Positions 19,640-31,489 of a stretch of DNA of 64,000 bases are shown piece after piece; position 1 is the stretch's first letter; every line of letters begins with the position of its first letter. The notes beneath the pieces were generated by a model, which made no database searches, was not told the origin of the DNA, and saw nothing but the letters and a program-made list of their open reading frames with translations. A program made the position numbers and the translations under genes. Origin of the DNA: Diphasiastrum complanatum. Lineage: Eukaryota; Streptophyta; Lycopodiopsida; Lycopodiales; Lycopodiaceae. The stretch lies in assembly GCA_029204225.1 (NCBI GenBank), contig CM055111.1:21911805-21975804 (forward strand). Reading direction: 5' to 3'.

Positions 19640-20130
19640 TTTGCAACAATCACCTACAGACCCAAAAAAAATATTGTCCTTACTAGAAGCAGCTCTATGC
19701 TTTCCACTACAACCTTCAATGTCATGCCAAATTGCAACCTCTTTCACGAATCACAGAGAACAAGCACTAAAATGTCAAGCTCATTGCTTGGCCTTCAAGC
19801 AACTGACACTTGCTTCGCGACATTGCCTTCCAAGCTCCTCTTGCTTCGTCCTTCAAGAAATTGCTCGCTTCTCAACGTCAATACAACCACCATGGGGCTG
19901 CCACACCACGGACTTCAGTCATTAGCTTCCAAGTGCCTCTTGCTTGATCCTTCAAGCAAGAGGCGCTGGAAGGTTGAAACCCAATGCCATCGACATTTGT
20001 TGCTTCCAAAGATACACTCCAAGCTTCTCTAAATGCTTGGCCCTTCAAGCAACCAACACTTGCTTCATGACATTGCCCTCCAAGCTCCTCTTGCTTTGTC
20101 CTTCAAGCACATGCTCGCTTGGAGTTTGGC
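19640..20130. repeat. Cluster of diverged 'ccttcaagc / ccaagctcctcttgct' repeats
   Basis: Two long units, about 19786-19875 and 20034-20115, share 'cttggcc(c)ttcaagcaac', 'acacttgctt', 'gacattgcc' and 'ccaagctcctcttgctt', so they look like a tandem duplication with a spacing of about 245 bp. A third partial unit at 19919-19972 includes a perfect 12-bp hairpin. No coding function is evident. The inverted counterpart is at 52.47-52.96 kb. Confidence 0.6.
19936..19963. other. Perfect 12-bp stem hairpin
   Basis: CCTCTTGCTTGA and TCAAGCAAGAGG are exact complements separated by TCCT. It lies inside the repeat cluster and probably arises from two repeat units in inverted orientation. The same hairpin is at 52634-52661. 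Confidence 0.8.
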
Positions 20131-20736
20131 GACAAAAACCCTCAAAATTCATTTCCACTTTATTATATTTAAGTCTACCTACTCTTTTCACTTTCAAACC
20201 GTTCTTTCTCGTCAATTTCTTTTTCATACCCACCTTTACTTATTCAAAGGAAGACCACCATTGTTGTTGTCGTTGTTATCAAAGGTTGAACTTGTTAAAG
20301 TTTCGGCAGTGCTCTCTGGTCAAACTTTATTAGTAACGGTCAAGCATTCCCTCATGTAATGTGAAATAAGCTGCTCAAGCATTTGCATATTGATTTCTCT
20401 CCCATCACCTTCGGGAGAGCGTTTTGTCATGTAATTCATAAGCCAATTAACCCAATCTGCAGTAGTATCCACTATACTATTTAATAATTAAGAAGATATC
20501 TACTTTGAAGTACAAATGTTACCTATGGGTTCAACTAAATAGATGCACTTATACCTCCCTCTGAACATCCTTATGCAGCAATTTGGTAGTCTCTTCTCAC
20601 TGTTGTTCGCACAGCTTCAAGCTCTTATCTACAGCCTCAACTTTAGATATTATTGCTTGCCCCATTTGGGTTTGTTGTTTATCTATTGAATTGAATGAAT
20701 TGTTGATATTGTGCTTAAACTCTTCTACATTTTTAT

Positions 20737-21258
20737 TTGTGGCTGGTTAAATTCGATCCCAAATATAATTTTCCATTTGTCCACAGCTTGGATGAAGCTC
20801 TTCGTGATGGTTTTTTGAACATCTTGATAGACAGTTTTTTCCAAAAAATGATTGATGTGCTAATGAGGAAGAAAAAATTGGCAGTCACATTGATTAGTGC
20901 ATCGCAATGCACGAGTTCAGTGGCAATCAAGATCCATGAAGGTCTCGGTTGTGGAGGCCGAGTGTTGGTTCTCATAGCCTCAAAAGACTATTTTGTAGCA
21001 AAAGGACCAAATATTAGAGTTTCGTTTGTAATGCCTCCTGGCGTAAATTCCATGGGCCTGGCATGTGAAGCTCAAAAGCTCGAAGCTCGAAGTCGAACAA
21101 CTGACCCCCCCGGCTTGTCAGATCAATCATCGATGATCAAGACACAATTGCTTTCAAGCTTGCCCTCTACATATGAGAATTGGGTGATGATCATATCGAC
21201 ACACTCAGATTTAACTCTTACTAGAGTTATCACTATGTTGCTGCAAGAATACAATTGA
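20737..21258 (+). pseudogene. Chimeric 173-codon frame ending in copia-B gag
   Basis: The C-terminal 45 residues ('SMIKTQLLSSLPSTYENWV' ... 'TRVITMLLQEYN') are typical copia gag (UBN2). The first about 125 residues match nothing I recognise and were probably fused by insertion or rearrangement. In the other copy (51419-51757 -) the frame is interrupted by an extra G in a G-run. It is unlikely to be a protein-coding gene in its own right. Confidence 0.55.
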
Positions 21259-21774
21259 AGAATTCAAGGCACTTCATCGACTTCATCATCTCGCGCTCTA
21301 TATGTCAACAAAGTCTCAAAACGATAGAAGCAGAAAAGCTCTAAGCAGTCCGCATCAAATCGAAAACCGACGCAAAGGCAAGAACAATTATCAAATCCAC
21401 AGTTGAAGAAGAAGATATTCTGTAAGTATGCAAGTGCACTAATCATGAAATCTCAGATTGCAAGGTTCTCAAAGCGAAGAATGCCAACAAGCAACCAGGT
21501 CAATAGGCGAATGCAGTCCCCCCATCTCCTGAACTCGACATAGAGGAGGAACATTTATGGTCAAAGACCAAAAGTCCCTATTGGGTACTTCTTGGTTTCT
21601 AGATTCTGGAGCATGTTCACTCCTATACGCCTTACAGTACAATGAAGTATGTTTATCTTGGTGACAATAGCACACACACTATCGAAGGTGAAGGCACTAT
21701 AAGATTGAAATTCTAGCATGATCAATTCAAACTACTATTAAAAGCTTTGTTTGTTCCTAAACTCTCTAAAAACC
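21259..21774 (+). pseudogene. Copia-B gag zinc knuckle and protease remnant
   Basis: Continues copia-B gag: Lys/Gln-rich stretch, a zinc-knuckle relic 'CTNHEISDCKVLKAKNANK' near 21430-21490, then protease-region sequence with 'YVYLGDNSTHTIEGEG' and 'KALFVPKLSKNL'. The active-site DSG region is disrupted by a stop and a deletion near 21600. The sequence is cut at 21774 and joins unrelated copia RNase H. Confidence 0.7.
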
Positions 21775-21785
21775 TTCAGAAATAT

Positions 21786-22141
21786 GGCAAAAATATGGCA
21801 ATATGACAACTGATCTTCAGAAAACCCTTCTATTTTCTACCCAGAAAGCTATTTGGCTACGTAAGTTGTTATGTGAGATTGGCATGAAACAAGTAAATCC
21901 CACTGTTATTTTCTGTGACAGTCAAAGTGGAATACAATTGGCTAAAATTCCAATCTTTCACGCAAGGACAAAACATATTGAAGTAAAATATCACTTTGTG
22001 CGTGAAAAATTACAATATGAAGACATAGGAATTGAAGATTGTTCTACGTTGTTACAAGTTGCTGATATGATTACAAAAGCTTTAAGTAAAGAAAAGTTTG
22101 AAACTTTTAGAGCCAAACTTGGCTTAGGCCAGGTCATGTAA
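21786..22141 (+). pseudogene. Copia RNase H C-terminal fragment (best-preserved copy)
   Basis: Encodes 'AIWLRKLLCEIGMK', 'IFCDSQSGIQLAKIPIFHARTKHIEVKYHF' in full, and 'ADMITKALSKEKFETFRAKLGLGQVM' then stop. It is the only one of three copies without an internal deletion or frameshift. The upstream RNase H and RT are missing. The PPT (22225-22233) and LTR B follow directly. Confidence 0.85.
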
Positions 22142-22224
22142 AAAGCCTTTACATGTAATGCTATCATGGAGGTATGTTCCATGAATAGAGTATACTCTAA
22201 AATAAGAAGTGACGTTGATCATTG

Positions 22225-22233
22225 AGGGAGAGA
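22225..22233 (+). other. Polypurine tract before LTR B
   Basis: GAGGGAGAG, 84 bases after the RNase H stop codon and directly upstream of the LTR B edge, fits the position of a copia PPT. Confidence 0.5.
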
Positions 22234-22930
22234 GTTAAAATAGCAATGATTGACTTATACAGTGCTTTCTTAGTTCTAGAGTTATCGGGCAATTCTGTGT
22301 TCTTGTTGCACTTGACGTTGTGCTATGGTGATTGATTTGGTCAGGTGTTTTCAATTGTGTTTTCTTAACTAATATGAGGCCAAAACTCATTTTAGACTTA
22401 GAGATTAAACTTTTTGAAGTTATATTAGTTTAAAATACATTCAATAAACACTTTTTGAAAGTGTGGGAAAGTTGGTAGTCAAGTTTGGGAGAGATTCAAA
22501 TTTGAACTTTGGGTACATTGAATCTAGTCCCAAAAATAGTAGGGTTTACATTTTGGAGGGAAAGCCAAGTGGCCAAATAGGGTTTGGACACTCTATAAAG
22601 GATGTAACTCATGGAGAGATGCATATTCTCTCTTCTCTCTCTCATTTCATCATTATACATGGTCCTCTTTGGGTTCTACTACTCATTGGTGCACTCTCAT
22701 GTTATCTTGCAATTATATTTGTAGAATGATCTTTTATTGCTATTTTCGGTTTCACACATGTTAAATAAAACAGGGTACTATAATTATAGTAGGGTACTGT
22801 AATTGTATGGGCAAAAACTATATTTTATGTTTTGATTCATGTTTGATCAGTATCTCTTAGACTTTGCATCTCATTTTGTATGTAGATGCTGATTTTTCTA
22901 CATTGGCAGGATTGTTGTTTTATTGTAACC
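22234..22930 (+). repeat. LTR B, full-looking copy
   Basis: Begins '(a)gttaaaatagc' after the PPT (the expected TG appears mutated), has a TATA-like 'ctctataaagg' near 22592, and ends around 'ctacattggcagg'. It is the longest LTR B copy in + orientation. Adjacent LTR A is inverted. Confidence 0.55.
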
Positions 22931-22969
22931 AAAGATCAGGGACATGGATTGTATCTTGAATGATCTAGA

Positions 22970-23069
22970 ATCCTTGACATATTCTACACACACGATTTCA
23001 AGATATCACCAAAATAGTGCACCAATGGATAGATGAACCCAAGAGAACTCATGTATAAGCATGAAATGA

Positions 23070-23108
<39 letters not shown>

Positions 23109-23412
23109 TTCTCTTCCCACATGTGTATAGCTATGTATAACAGGTCCATGCCTCATTAATGATCTTGGTTTTTCTCCATATCAAAAACCCTACAATTAAT
23201 GTGGACTAGATTCAATGTCTCCGACATTCAAATTTGAATCTACAAAACTTGAGTTCCTACATTTTTCCTCACTTTCTAAAAGTGGTAATTCAAAAATATT
23301 TGAACTAAAATAACTTTGAAATGACTATCTCTAAGTCTAATATGTAAATTGGCCTCAATTGCCAAATAAACAAATATGACCAAAATAGCAATCTAGTTGA
23401 CAATTTCTCACA
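22970..23412 (-). repeat. LTR A, inverted
   Basis: TGTGAGAAATTG start at 23412 on the minus strand; a (GA)n tract of about 33 bases at 23073-23105. It pairs tail-to-tail with LTR B. Confidence 0.6.
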
Positions 23413-23859
23413 TAGTCCGCTAAGGAGGTCTATTAGGTGTTTTACAGCAGTATGTAACCAGAGTTGTGAAAAAACTTGCAAAAGGAGACAAGTGTCGGAG
23501 AGAGAGAGAGAGAAACTGGCAATGAAAGCACCAAAATAAAAAATGGAATTGGGCGAGTTTCTACAAGCCTTATATAAGCCCCAAGCCTCCCTATTCATGT
23601 GCTCATGCAAATCTAAAACTCCCTTAAAGTGCTTTCCATTTTTATTGATACTCTACACATGCATTAGCAATCCTAAACCATATACTAGCTACAATAATTG
23701 TGTTTGGGCCCTCACAAGGTTATTAATTACATTACTAGCCTTTTCCGTAATAATGTGGCATAACCAATAATATCAAGTGCTAGAGTACCATGTATCCAAG
23801 TCTAGGATTATACCAAATCCTATATATAGGACATGGATGTAACACTTTTTTATAAGAAG

Positions 23860-24310
23860 ACAATCATCAAGCATTGAAGACCTTTGGTAGTACTTGCTAT
23901 GTCAACTCAATCCTTTAAGGGGATTTTTTTTGGCTATAGTGAAGTAAGAAAAGCTTATAGATTTTACATTCCTAATTCAAAGAAAGTTCACATTTCTATG
24001 GATGTTATCTTTGAAGAGAAAAATGGGGATAAGCTTGATGTTGTTGATGCTGATGAATCTAATATTTTTGATGGTGATGAAGATGGTTTTTTGGATGGTG
24101 GTTTTTGAGATGCCAATTCAAGTCCTAAGAATATCCTCAAGGCAAATGACAAAGCCATCAAGGCTTACATATGATGAAAAGGGTACGCAAGTTGTGGAAG
24201 GTACAAATTTTATTTTTTCACATATTTTGGCACATCTTCTTGTGTAGATGATGGTATGCAAATGGATGGTTGTCTTCATGAAATGGATGTTCATTCGAAT
24301 GACATTTAGA
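23860..24310 (+). pseudogene. Copia integrase C-terminus/RT-linker remnant
   Basis: Same truncated 'TCYVNS ... KGIFFGYSEVRKAYRFYIP ... Asp-rich linker ... LTYDEKG' remnant as at 388-834, on the + strand and with the same frame break after the linker. Confidence 0.75.
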
Positions 24311-24744
24311 CTAATGAACTTTGAAAAGTCAATCTCTAAGTCTAAAAACAAAGTTGGCCTCAATATGCCAAATATGAAAATATAGTAAATATGATGAAAC
24401 TAGTTGATTCTTTCACACTTTACATGAAGTGAAATATGAAGAAGGCTTGCAAGTATTTGTTGATCACTCACATTTTATTAATTGGTTGCTACTATTTTTC
24501 AGAGATATCGAAGGTGGAAGCATGGAGGAATTATAACATTTTCATTTTATTTTGTTCTTCATGTACTAGTTTCATCTTTATATTCGAATGTAAGAAATAG
24601 TGAAGCATCCAACCTGGACACTATTATCTATATCAATTATGAATGTTTCTATTTTGAACATTACAAAAGCATTGAGAGGAGGTCTTTTCTTAGAATGGAG
24701 ATCATTCTTGAAAAGTTGTGTAGTAAAACTAGTTGAAGAGGGAG

Positions 24745-25200
24745 TGTGAAAAATGTCAACTAGTTTAGTTGGTTTAATTTGGCAACTTGGAGGGAAAAGG
24801 TAGAAGTAAACTTAGACGAACATTTTTTTACGTAAATAATTCTTAAAAATAGTAATGTTGCTATTTTTGAAAATTATTTTATAAGTCAAGCTCGGATTTG
24901 GACCAAATGACTTTTCATAACTAGATACATTGAAACTAGTCACTTGATTAACTAGGTTTCTGGTAAGTACTTGGAAAGTACTACTAATAATTGGCAAGTG
25001 GCCAAATGACATATTTTCTGCAATATATAGTTGCACGAGTGTGGAGAAAGCAATCAAGTTTTTTCTTGATGTTTGGAGAACTTTCTTTTTCTATCATATC
25101 ATCTTCTTCTATCTCTTCTCTCTTTATATTGGTGATTCTAGTGTGTAGAAGGCATCTAAGCTTGTATGTCATGATTCCACACATGTAAAGATTGTTGTAT
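24745..25200 (+). repeat. LTR C copy
   Basis: TGTGAAAAATGTC begins right after the PPT GAAGAGGGAG (24735-24744). Contains 'caatatatag' TATA-like sequence near 25021. Confidence 0.55.
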
Positions 25201-25329
25201 ATGTGAGAAATTGCCAAAAATTGGAAAATCTAGCTTGATCAAAACTTACCATGTAAATTGTACATAGGAAACACAGTTTCATCATCTCCCCAGGTCGAAG
25301 TGGACGAAGGCGCATTTATGGTTTAAAGA

Positions 25330-26940
25330 TCAAAGCGCATTTATGGATAATTCATGGTTTCTGAATTCTGGAGCAACTCAACACATGACCAATCAATGTG
25401 AGTTTTTCAACTCCTACATGCCTTGCAGCACGAAAAAATTTGTTCATCTTGGTGACAATAGTACTCACAACTGTAAGATTGCAATTTCAGCATGATCAAT
25501 TTAAACTACTTGTATGATTAAAAGGAAGGATGTCTTGATTGCAAAAGGTAAAAGACAAGGGAAGTTATTCAAACTAGATGCTTGTGTTATTGCTAACCAA
25601 GTTGGATGTGTTGCAAGTGAGCAACTACCTATTCAAGAAGTTTGGCATAAGAGGATGGGGCACCTCAACTTCAAGTCATTGGAGGAAATGGCTAGCCTAG
25701 CAAGTTGTGATTGGTCTTCCAAGTTCCTTAACTAGCATCAAGCATGTTTGTGAGTCTTGTGCTTTTACAAAGTCACGTAGACTACCTTATAATAGATTTA
25801 TAAAGACTTTCCAAGTTGTACATTTAGATATTCAGGGAATTACTACAAGTAGCAATAGTGGAGATAAGATGTATGTAACTTTGATTGATGATTTTAGTAT
25901 ATTTTGTTGGATCTATCTACTAAAGAGCAAAGATGAAGTGTATGATGTCTTTGTCAAGTTCAAGAATGCAAGAGAGAACCAATTCTCTACAAAGATCAAG
26001 TGCCAATGGTGGTGAGTATATCTCAACCAAGTTCAAGGCCTTTTGTGATGAGCATGTGATCAAGAGGGAGTACACAAGACTCCAAGGAGACCACAACAAA
26101 ATGGAGTGGCCGAGAGGAAGAATAGAACTTTATGTGAAAGCGCCAAAGCCATGAGGTTAGAAGCTAATATTCCAAAACCATTTTGGGATCAAGCTTCCTT
26201 GTGTGCTGACTTTATATGCAATAGGTGGCCGAGTGCTATATTGGATGGAAGAACACCTTTTAAGATGCTATTCAAGAAGGCCAGGTTTTTAGAACTTTTG
26301 GATGCACTTGCTATGTCAATATAGCTCTTGATGATAGGACAAAGGAGGATCCATCTTCAAGGAAATGTATATTTGCTGGATATAGTGAATTGACTAAAGC
26401 CTATAAGGTTTACATTCCTAGTACTAATAAGGTGATTATTGGAAGAGATGTCATTTTTTATGAGGGGAACATTCCAAAGGTGTCTTCAAGTAATGATGTT
26501 GTGGATGGATCTAACATTCTCGATGGTGATGACATGGATACTACTTTAGATGGTGATGATGAAGGACCTTCATCAAGTCAAAAGCCAAGGAGGACATCAA
26601 GGCAAAGGCAAACACCTTCAAGGCTCACATATGATGAGAAGGGTAAGCAAGGGGAAGTGACTCATTTTGCTTTTCTCACATGTTTTGATGATTCTTCTTG
26701 TGTAGATGATGCTATGCAAGTGGATGGACATTTTCATGATTTTACATCAAGTAATGAATCTGGAAAACAAAGTTTGTTCAATGACTTTGATGGTCAAGTT
26801 GATGATCAAGAGGTTGATCTCAAAGGGCTTCAACAAGACAAAAGGTAAGGTGGCAATTTGGAGCTGTCAAGAGCATCAAAGGAGAGTCAATTGGCAAAGA
26901 TGTTTTGGATCTATTTTTGCAGGTATTTTAAGACTCAAGT
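25330..26940 (+). pseudogene. Copia protease-integrase-linker remnant
   Basis: Protease segment 'FLNSGATQHM' (Asp to Asn at the active site), gag-pre-integrase 25514-25735, integrase 25707-26324 and the linker 26390-26848 with 'KAYKVYIPSTNKVIIGRDVIF'. Integrase lacks the second catalytic Asp: the family RSDNGGEY motif reads 'SANGGEY' near 26010. About 13 bases are missing near 26281 against 45050, shifting the frame into 'ARFLELLDALA'. The RT domain is absent. Confidence 0.83.
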
Positions 26941-28288
26941 AAGTTCAAAGGAGCAGCAATCAAGTGTTGTTCAAGTTTACTTTGCTTGTTCTATCTCATG
27001 TATGAGCAATTTCATGTGAATGTGTGCAAATTGTCAAGGTATGGTGAAACTAGCTACATTGTTTTGCATCATATTGATGTTAAAGTTGTACTAGAAATCT
27101 TGGCTGGCTTTGCTGATGGAAATGAAACTTTTGTATCACTCATTCATGATCAAGTCATCAAGTGATGATGACATCTTTTGGCAAGATGGAGATGGAGGTG
27201 CATTCATGGAGTTTTATGGTGGAGACATATCAAGAAAGGACAAAGATGGAGGAGACAAGCAAGCAAGTGGACATCACAGACATTTATTGTTTGGTTGCTA
27301 TTAGTTTCCAAAGAGTTCAGAGTTGGAAGCATGGTGGAATCATTTCATTTCAATTCTATTTGGTTCTTCATGTTCTAGTTATATCTTGATGTACAAAATT
27401 GATGTAAGAAATAGTGAAGCATCCAATATGGACACTATTCTCCTGTTTGATCAAGTTCTTATTAAGTTTGCATCTCTTTCATTAAGTAGATGTTGATTTT
27501 CTACATTGCCAATGGTGTAAATTGTGTTGTCTTCCATAACCAAAGAACAAGAGATTAGGTTGGATTTTAATGATTCATATTTCTTCACAGATTAATCAAT
27601 ATCTTTTGAAGTTGTCCATGAAGTTAGAGCAAAGACTTTAGAGAATTGAGGGTGTAGGAAGGCCTGAAAAGACTAAAAATTGTTTTTTGAAAGGGTTCTT
27701 GGGGGATCTATCGCTAGAAATCCACAAGAGAATCATGCATGAAGTCAATCCATCTTTATTTATACTCCTCCTGGCCATCCCAACAAGCTATCAGGCCTGT
27801 AAATTGGTGATCAGAGGCTTGTGTTCCATCTCTATGAAGTTTATTACTAAAGCACCCTCCCACAAGTTGAAAAATCTTCATTCTCAGCCCATACTACATC
27901 CGTTGACTTGAGTGAAGGCTTCACGGAAGTCTAATAAACTTTTTAAGACTGTTGGTAATGTCTCGGGTGCTAGGTTGGTATTTAGTTGATTCTGCATGAA
28001 ACCTCTCTTTGAAAGTGCATCCTACTACATATTTTATGTGGCTTTGTAAGCTGAGGTCGTAGGTGACATGTCAAGCTTCTCAGTCACTTGGTCTCTCTTT
28101 GTATTGTAGTTTATAGGTTCATTGTAGCTCAAGTTGTGTCTATTTGAAATTTTGGCAATTTTGTGAGTAAAATTTTAAAAAAGCGTAAATATTCTTATTG
28201 CATGTTTGTATTTTCCCTAATTTTATGTACTATACTTGTGGAAATTTTTTGCATGGTGATTTTGCGGAAGTTTTTTGTGAAAAATAGC
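26941..28288 (+). other. Non-coding tail of R block
   Basis: Contains a diverged LTR-3'-end-like segment (about 27390-27510: 'agtagatgttgattttctacattgcc', compare LTR B), then about 780 bases with no recognised content. The open frames in it (27110-27304, 27687-27911) are conserved between block copies only as DNA and have no domain. Confidence 0.4.
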
Positions 28289-28440
28289 TACAGTTGTGAG
28301 TACTATTGTCACCAAGATGAACAAATTTTTTCGTGCTGCAAGGCATGTAGGAGTTGAAAAACTCACATTGATTGGTCATGTGTTGAGTTGCTCCAGAATT
28401 CAGAAACCATGAATTATTCAAAAATGTGCTTTGATCTTTA
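28289..28440 (-). pseudogene. Copia protease fragment
   Basis: Minus strand reads 'NNSWFLNSGATQHMTNQ', again with Asn at the catalytic Asp position. It stops at 28289 where the R-block tail begins. Confidence 0.7.
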
Positions 28441-28554
28441 AACCATAAATGCGCCTTCGTCCACTTCGACCTGGGGAGATGATGAAACTGTGTTTCCTAT
28501 GTACAATTTACATGGTAAGTTTTGATCAAGCTAGATTTTCCAATTTTTGGCAAT

Positions 28555-29009
28555 TTCTCACACTATACAACAATCTTTACATGTGTGGAATCATGACATA
28601 CAAGCTTAGATGCCTTCTACACACTAGAATCACCAATATAAAGAGAGAAGAGATAGAAGAAGATGATATGATAGAAAAAGAAAGTTCTCCAAACATCAAG
28701 AAAAAACTTGATTGCTTTCTCCACACTCGTACAACTATATATTGCAGAAAATATGTCATTTGGCCACTTGCCAATTATTAGTAGTACTTCCCAGAAACCT
28801 AGTTAATCAAGTGACTAGTTTCAATGTATCTAGTTACGAAAAGTCATTTGGTCCAAATCCGAGCTTGACTTATCAAATAATTTTCAAAAATAGCAGCATT
28901 ACTATTTCTAAGAATTATTTACGTAAAAAAATGTTCGTCTAAGTTTACATCTACCTTTGCCCTCCAAGTTGCCAAATTAAACCAACTAAACTAGTTGACA
29001 TTTTTCACA
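28555..29009 (-). repeat. LTR C, inverted
   Basis: LTR start TGTGAAAAA at 29009 on the minus strand, directly after the PPT (29010-29019). It lacks a few bases ('aagtacttgg') near 28787 compared with the other copies. Confidence 0.55.
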
Positions 29010-29407
29010 CTCCCTCTTCAACTAGTTTTACCACACAACTTTTCAAGATTGATCTCCATTCTAAGAAAAGACCTCCTCTCAATGCTTTTGTAATGTTCAA
29101 AATAGAAACATTCATAATTGATATAGAAAATAGTGTCCAGGTTAGATGCTTCACTATTTCTTACATCCGAATATAAAGATGAAACTAGTACATGAAGAAC
29201 AAAATAAAATGTTCATGTTATAATTCCTCCATGCTTCCACCTTCGATATCTCTGAAAAATAGTAGCAACCAATTAATAAAATGTGAGTGATCAACAAATA
29301 CTTGCAAGCCTTCTTCATATTTCACTTCATGTAAAGTGTGAAAGAATCAACTAGACTTAGAGATTGACTTTTCAAAGTTCATTAGTCTAAATGTCATTCG
29401 AATGAAC

Positions 29408-29850
29408 ATCCATTTCATGAAGACAACCATCCATTTCCATACCATCATCTACACAAGAAGATGTGCCAAAATATGTGAAAAAATAAAATTTGTACCTTCC
29501 ACAACTTGCGTACCCTTTTCATCATATGTAAGCCTTGATGGCTTTGTCATTTGCCTTGAGGATATTCTTAGGACTTGAATTGGCATCTCAAAAACCACCA
29601 TCCAAAAAACCATCTTCATCACCATCAAAAATATTAGATTCATCAGCATCAACAACATCAAGCTTATCCCCATTTTTCTCTTCAAAGATAACATCCATAG
29701 AAATGTGAACTTTCTTTGAATTAGGAATGTAAAATCTATAAGCTTTTCTTACTTCACTATAGCCAAAAAAAATCCCCTTAAAGGATTGAGTTGACATAGC
29801 AAGTACTACCAAAGGTCTTCAATGCTTGATGATTGACTTCTTATAAAAAA
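29408..29850 (-). pseudogene. Copia integrase C-terminus/RT-linker remnant
   Basis: Duplicate of 388-834 with one amino-acid difference ('FFGYSEV' here, 'FFGFSEV' there). Confidence 0.75.
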
Positions 29851-30149
29851 GTGTTACATCCATGTCCTATATATAGAATTTGGGTTTAGGATTGCTAATG
29901 CATGTGTAGAGTATCAATAAAAATGGAAAGCACTTTAAGGGAGTTTTAGATTTGCATGGGCACATGAATAGGGAGGCTTGGGGCTTATATAAGGCTTGTA
30001 GAAACTCGCCCAATTCCATTTTTTATTTTGGTGCTTTCATTGCCAGTTTCTCTCTCTCTCTCTCCGACACTTAATCCCTTTTGCAAGTTTTTTCACAACT
30101 CTGGTTACATACTGCTATAAAACACCTAATAGACCTCCTTAGCGGACTA

Positions 30150-30585
30150 TGTGAGAAATTGTCAACTAGTTTGCTATTTTGGTCATATTTGTTTATTTGG
30201 CAATTGAGGCCAATTTACATATTAGACTTAGAGATAGTCATTTCAAAGTTATTTTAGTCCAAATGTTTTTGAATTACCACTTTTAGAAAGTGAGGAAAAA
30301 TGTAGGAGCTCAAGTTTTGTAGATTCAAATTTGAATGTCGGAGACATTGAATCTAGTCCACATTAATTGTAGGGTTTTTGATATGGAGAAAAACCAAGAT
30401 CATTAATGAGGCATGGACCTGTTATATATAGCTATACACATGTGGGAAGAGAAGTACTCTCTCTCTCTCTCTCTCATCTCATTTCATGCTTATACATGAG
30501 TTCTCTTGGGTTCATCTATCCATTGGTGCACTATTTTGGTGATATCTTGAAATCGTGTGTGTAGAATATGTCAAGGATTCTAGAT
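30150..30585 (+). repeat. LTR A copy
   Basis: TGTGAGAAATTG start at 30150, TATA-like 'tatatatagc', and a CT tract clearly shorter than that at 1437-1468. Confidence 0.6.
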
Positions 30586-30639
30586 CATTCAAGATACAAT
30601 CCATGTCCCTGATCTTTGGTTACAATAAAACAACAATCC

Positions 30640-31403
30640 TGCCAATGTAGAAAAATCAGCATCTACATACAAAATGAGATGCAAAGTCTAAGAGATACTG
30701 ATCAAACATGAATCAAAACATAAAATATAGTTTTTGCCCATACAATTATAGTACCCTACTGTAATTATAGTACCCTATTTTATTTAACATGTGTGAAACC
30801 GAAAATAGCAATAAAAGATCATTCTACAAATAGAATTGCAAGATAACATGAGAGTGCACCAATGAGTAGTAGAACCCAAAGAGGACCATGTATAATGATG
30901 AAATGAGAGAGAGAAGTGAGAATATGCATCTCTCCATGAGTTACATCCTTTATAGAGTGTCCAAACCCTATTTGGCCACTTGGCTTTCCCTCCAAAATGT
31001 AAACCCTACTATTTTTGGGACTAGATTCAATGTACCCAAAGTTCAAATTTGAATCTCTCCCAAACTTGACTATGAACTTTCCCACACTTTCAAAAAGTGT
31101 TTATTGAATGTATTTTAAACTAATATAACTTCAAAAAGTTTAATCTGTAAGTCTAAAATGAGTTTTGGCCTCATATTAGTTAAGAAGACACAATTGAAAA
31201 CACCCGACCAGATCAATCACCACAGCACAACATCAAGTGCAACAAGAACACAGAATTGCTCTCTTCAAACTGTATATTCCACTCTCTTCGTAAGTACAAA
31301 GATGAGTTCCTCAAAAAACACTCAAAGGGCTCGTAAAAGCAAGATGGCCTGATAACTCTAGAACTAAGAAATCACTGTATAAGTCGATCATTGCTATTTT
31401 AAC
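30640..31403 (-). repeat. LTR B, inverted
   Basis: Duplicate of 1640-2395, preceded on its strand by the purine tract at 31404-31412. Confidence 0.6.
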
Positions 31404-31489
31404 TCTCTCCCTCAATGATCAACGTCACTTCTTATTTTAGAGTATACTCTATTCATGGAACATACCTCCATGATAGCATTACATGTAAA

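Larger units (their letters stand above)
15566..21774 (-). repeat. Inverted copy of 50.83-57.09 kb
   Basis: The whole interval reads as the reverse complement of about 50822-57088. Small variants agree with the right arm and not the left: 'ggacattcttaacc' at 16387 lacks the extra 'ac' of the left arm, 'attaatgattagaat' at 16530, and 'LEIQ' instead of 'LEFQ' in copia-B. Its left end joins an R block at 15565 and its right end joins copia RNase H sequence at 21774. Confidence 0.85.
22440..28288 (+). mobile_element. Copia-derived R block, nearly full copy
   Basis: Matches 41228-47036 directly and the complement of 58682-64000. From left: LTR B (3' two thirds), inverted LTR A, integrase/linker remnant, PPT, LTR C, protease, gag-pre-integrase, integrase and linker remnants, then about 1.4 kb non-coding tail. 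At 28288 it joins an inverted copy of its own protease region through 'gaaaaatag|ctacagttg', whereas the 47 kb copy continues there into a 682-bp LTR. Confidence 0.8.

Noticed and set aside
19379-20359. Several overlapping + frames of 83-129 codons (19379, 19641, 19697, 19944, 20033)
   Set aside because: They overlap in different frames across the repeat cluster and share residues only because the DNA repeats; no known domain.
27687-27911. 74-codon frame 'GFLGDLSLEIHKRIMHEVN' in the R-block tail
   Set aside because: Occurs only in R-block copies, has no recognisable domain, and includes many replacement differences between copies.
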